NCBI GenBank assembly: GCA_023238725.1
Contig: CM041531.1
Coordinates: 7,911,113 to 7,975,112 of the forward strand
Direction: 5' to 3'
Origin: Scortum barcoo
Taxonomy: Eukaryota; Chordata; Actinopteri; Centrarchiformes; Terapontidae
DNA length: 64,000 nucleotides
Both the position numbers and the translations under genes were made by a program. This document shows positions 63,526 through 64,000 of this stretch, piece after piece. How positions within the stretch are numbered: position 1 is the stretch's first letter; the number at the start of each line of letters is the position of its first letter. The notes under the pieces were generated by a model that was not told the DNA's origin, searched no databases, and worked only from the letters and a program-made list of their open reading frames with translations.

Positions 63526-64000
63526 GTAAGTTAAAGTTAGCTCGTTAGCCGGGAAGCCACTGATGGCTGCTCGCTTCGTTGTTGTGCTAAGTTAGCATTA
63601 AGCTATCCGCTGTGTAACCTTGCCGCACAGACCGCAAAGCAGTCTAATCTCGGCTGGTTTTCTGTGACGACCCAACACGCTGTTGTATTTCGATCCTCCA
63701 GAAAAACACAGTGCGGGAGTTGAGCTGCGGCCACGTTAGCTCGGTAAGCTAAAATCTGAAATGAAGTTAGCAGGCTAAGAGCGGCGACCATGAATTAGCT
63801 GACATGCTAGCTGACCTGACAACATGCATTGAATTATTTTGTTGTGTCGTTAAATTGTACCAGCGGTCTTTTATTGTTGTTGTTTATACGAGTCATTCGT
63901 TACAAGCAGATGAGCACTCTGTGTGTCAACTTTTTGTAAAACTTGATGCGTCGTTAGCGACACGTAGCGACTAGTGCAAGTTAGCTTGTCGTGCTACTCA
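63526..64000 (+). other. start of first intron of the unidentified gene
   Basis: GC-moderate sequence with seven GTTAGC motifs, all in forward orientation. No second exon is visible before the window ends. Confidence 0.5.

Noticed and set aside
63121..63548. Overlapping open frames across the CCAAT array, as a coding first exon
   Set aside because: The frames are a by-product of the 32-bp repeats, do not resemble any protein, and cross the inferred promoter.

Overview
This is a vertebrate nuclear window, almost certainly from a ray-finned (percomorph-type) teleost. Short GT-AG exons sit in long AT-rich introns. The repeats are those typical of fish: L2-type LINE copies with an (ATT)n tail, a Rex3/RTE-like GATG-tailed end, a Tc1/mariner-like relic and a tRNA-type SINE. 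There are no operons and no bacterial features. Most of the sequence is non-coding, and nearly all long open frames are chance or repeat-derived.

Layout. (1) 1-4.4 kb: minus strand, first coding exon of a tetraspanin (best match tspan4) at 4322-4384. The rest of that gene would lie left of the window, beyond a long first intron. (2) 4.4-40.8 kb: about 36 kb with no convincing protein-coding gene. It holds decayed LINEs (8.1-9.6, 14.7-15.2, 15.8-16.2 kb), a transposase relic (12.9-13.3 kb), a MITE-like inverted repeat (9.88-10.06 kb), a 21-bp minisatellite (25.6-26.3 kb), microsatellites and several retroposon tails. (3) 40.9-51.0 kb: a complete eight-exon plus-strand transaldolase gene (taldo1). 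The exons join in frame to 338 aa with the catalytic residues present. (4) 53.3-62.3 kb: a complete fourteen-exon plus-strand gene for a secreted or surface-anchored zona pellucida (ZP) domain protein of 703 aa. It has a signal peptide, a long N-terminal region I cannot assign, a ZP-N/ZP-C module and a hydrophobic C-terminus. (5) 63.1-64.0 kb: promoter and first non-coding exon of an unidentified plus-strand gene, with a tandem CCAAT-box array.

The tspan4-taldo1 linkage fits the human 11p15.5 neighbourhood, where both genes lie close together, and this supports both names. Taldo1 is a pentose-phosphate housekeeping enzyme. The ZP gene is an unrelated extracellular polymer-type protein in the same orientation, about 2.4 kb downstream.

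Most notable points: a TATA box in taldo1 placed so that transcripts might begin between two in-frame ATGs, which would select the isoform without the basic nuclear-signal-like N-terminus; a furin-type RVRR site inside the ZP-C half of the ZP protein; a strictly 32-bp-spaced CCAAT array next to a 13-bp perfect inverted repeat in the last promoter; and dense GTTAGC motifs just downstream of both GC-rich first exons. I do not see a clearly new multi-gene system here.
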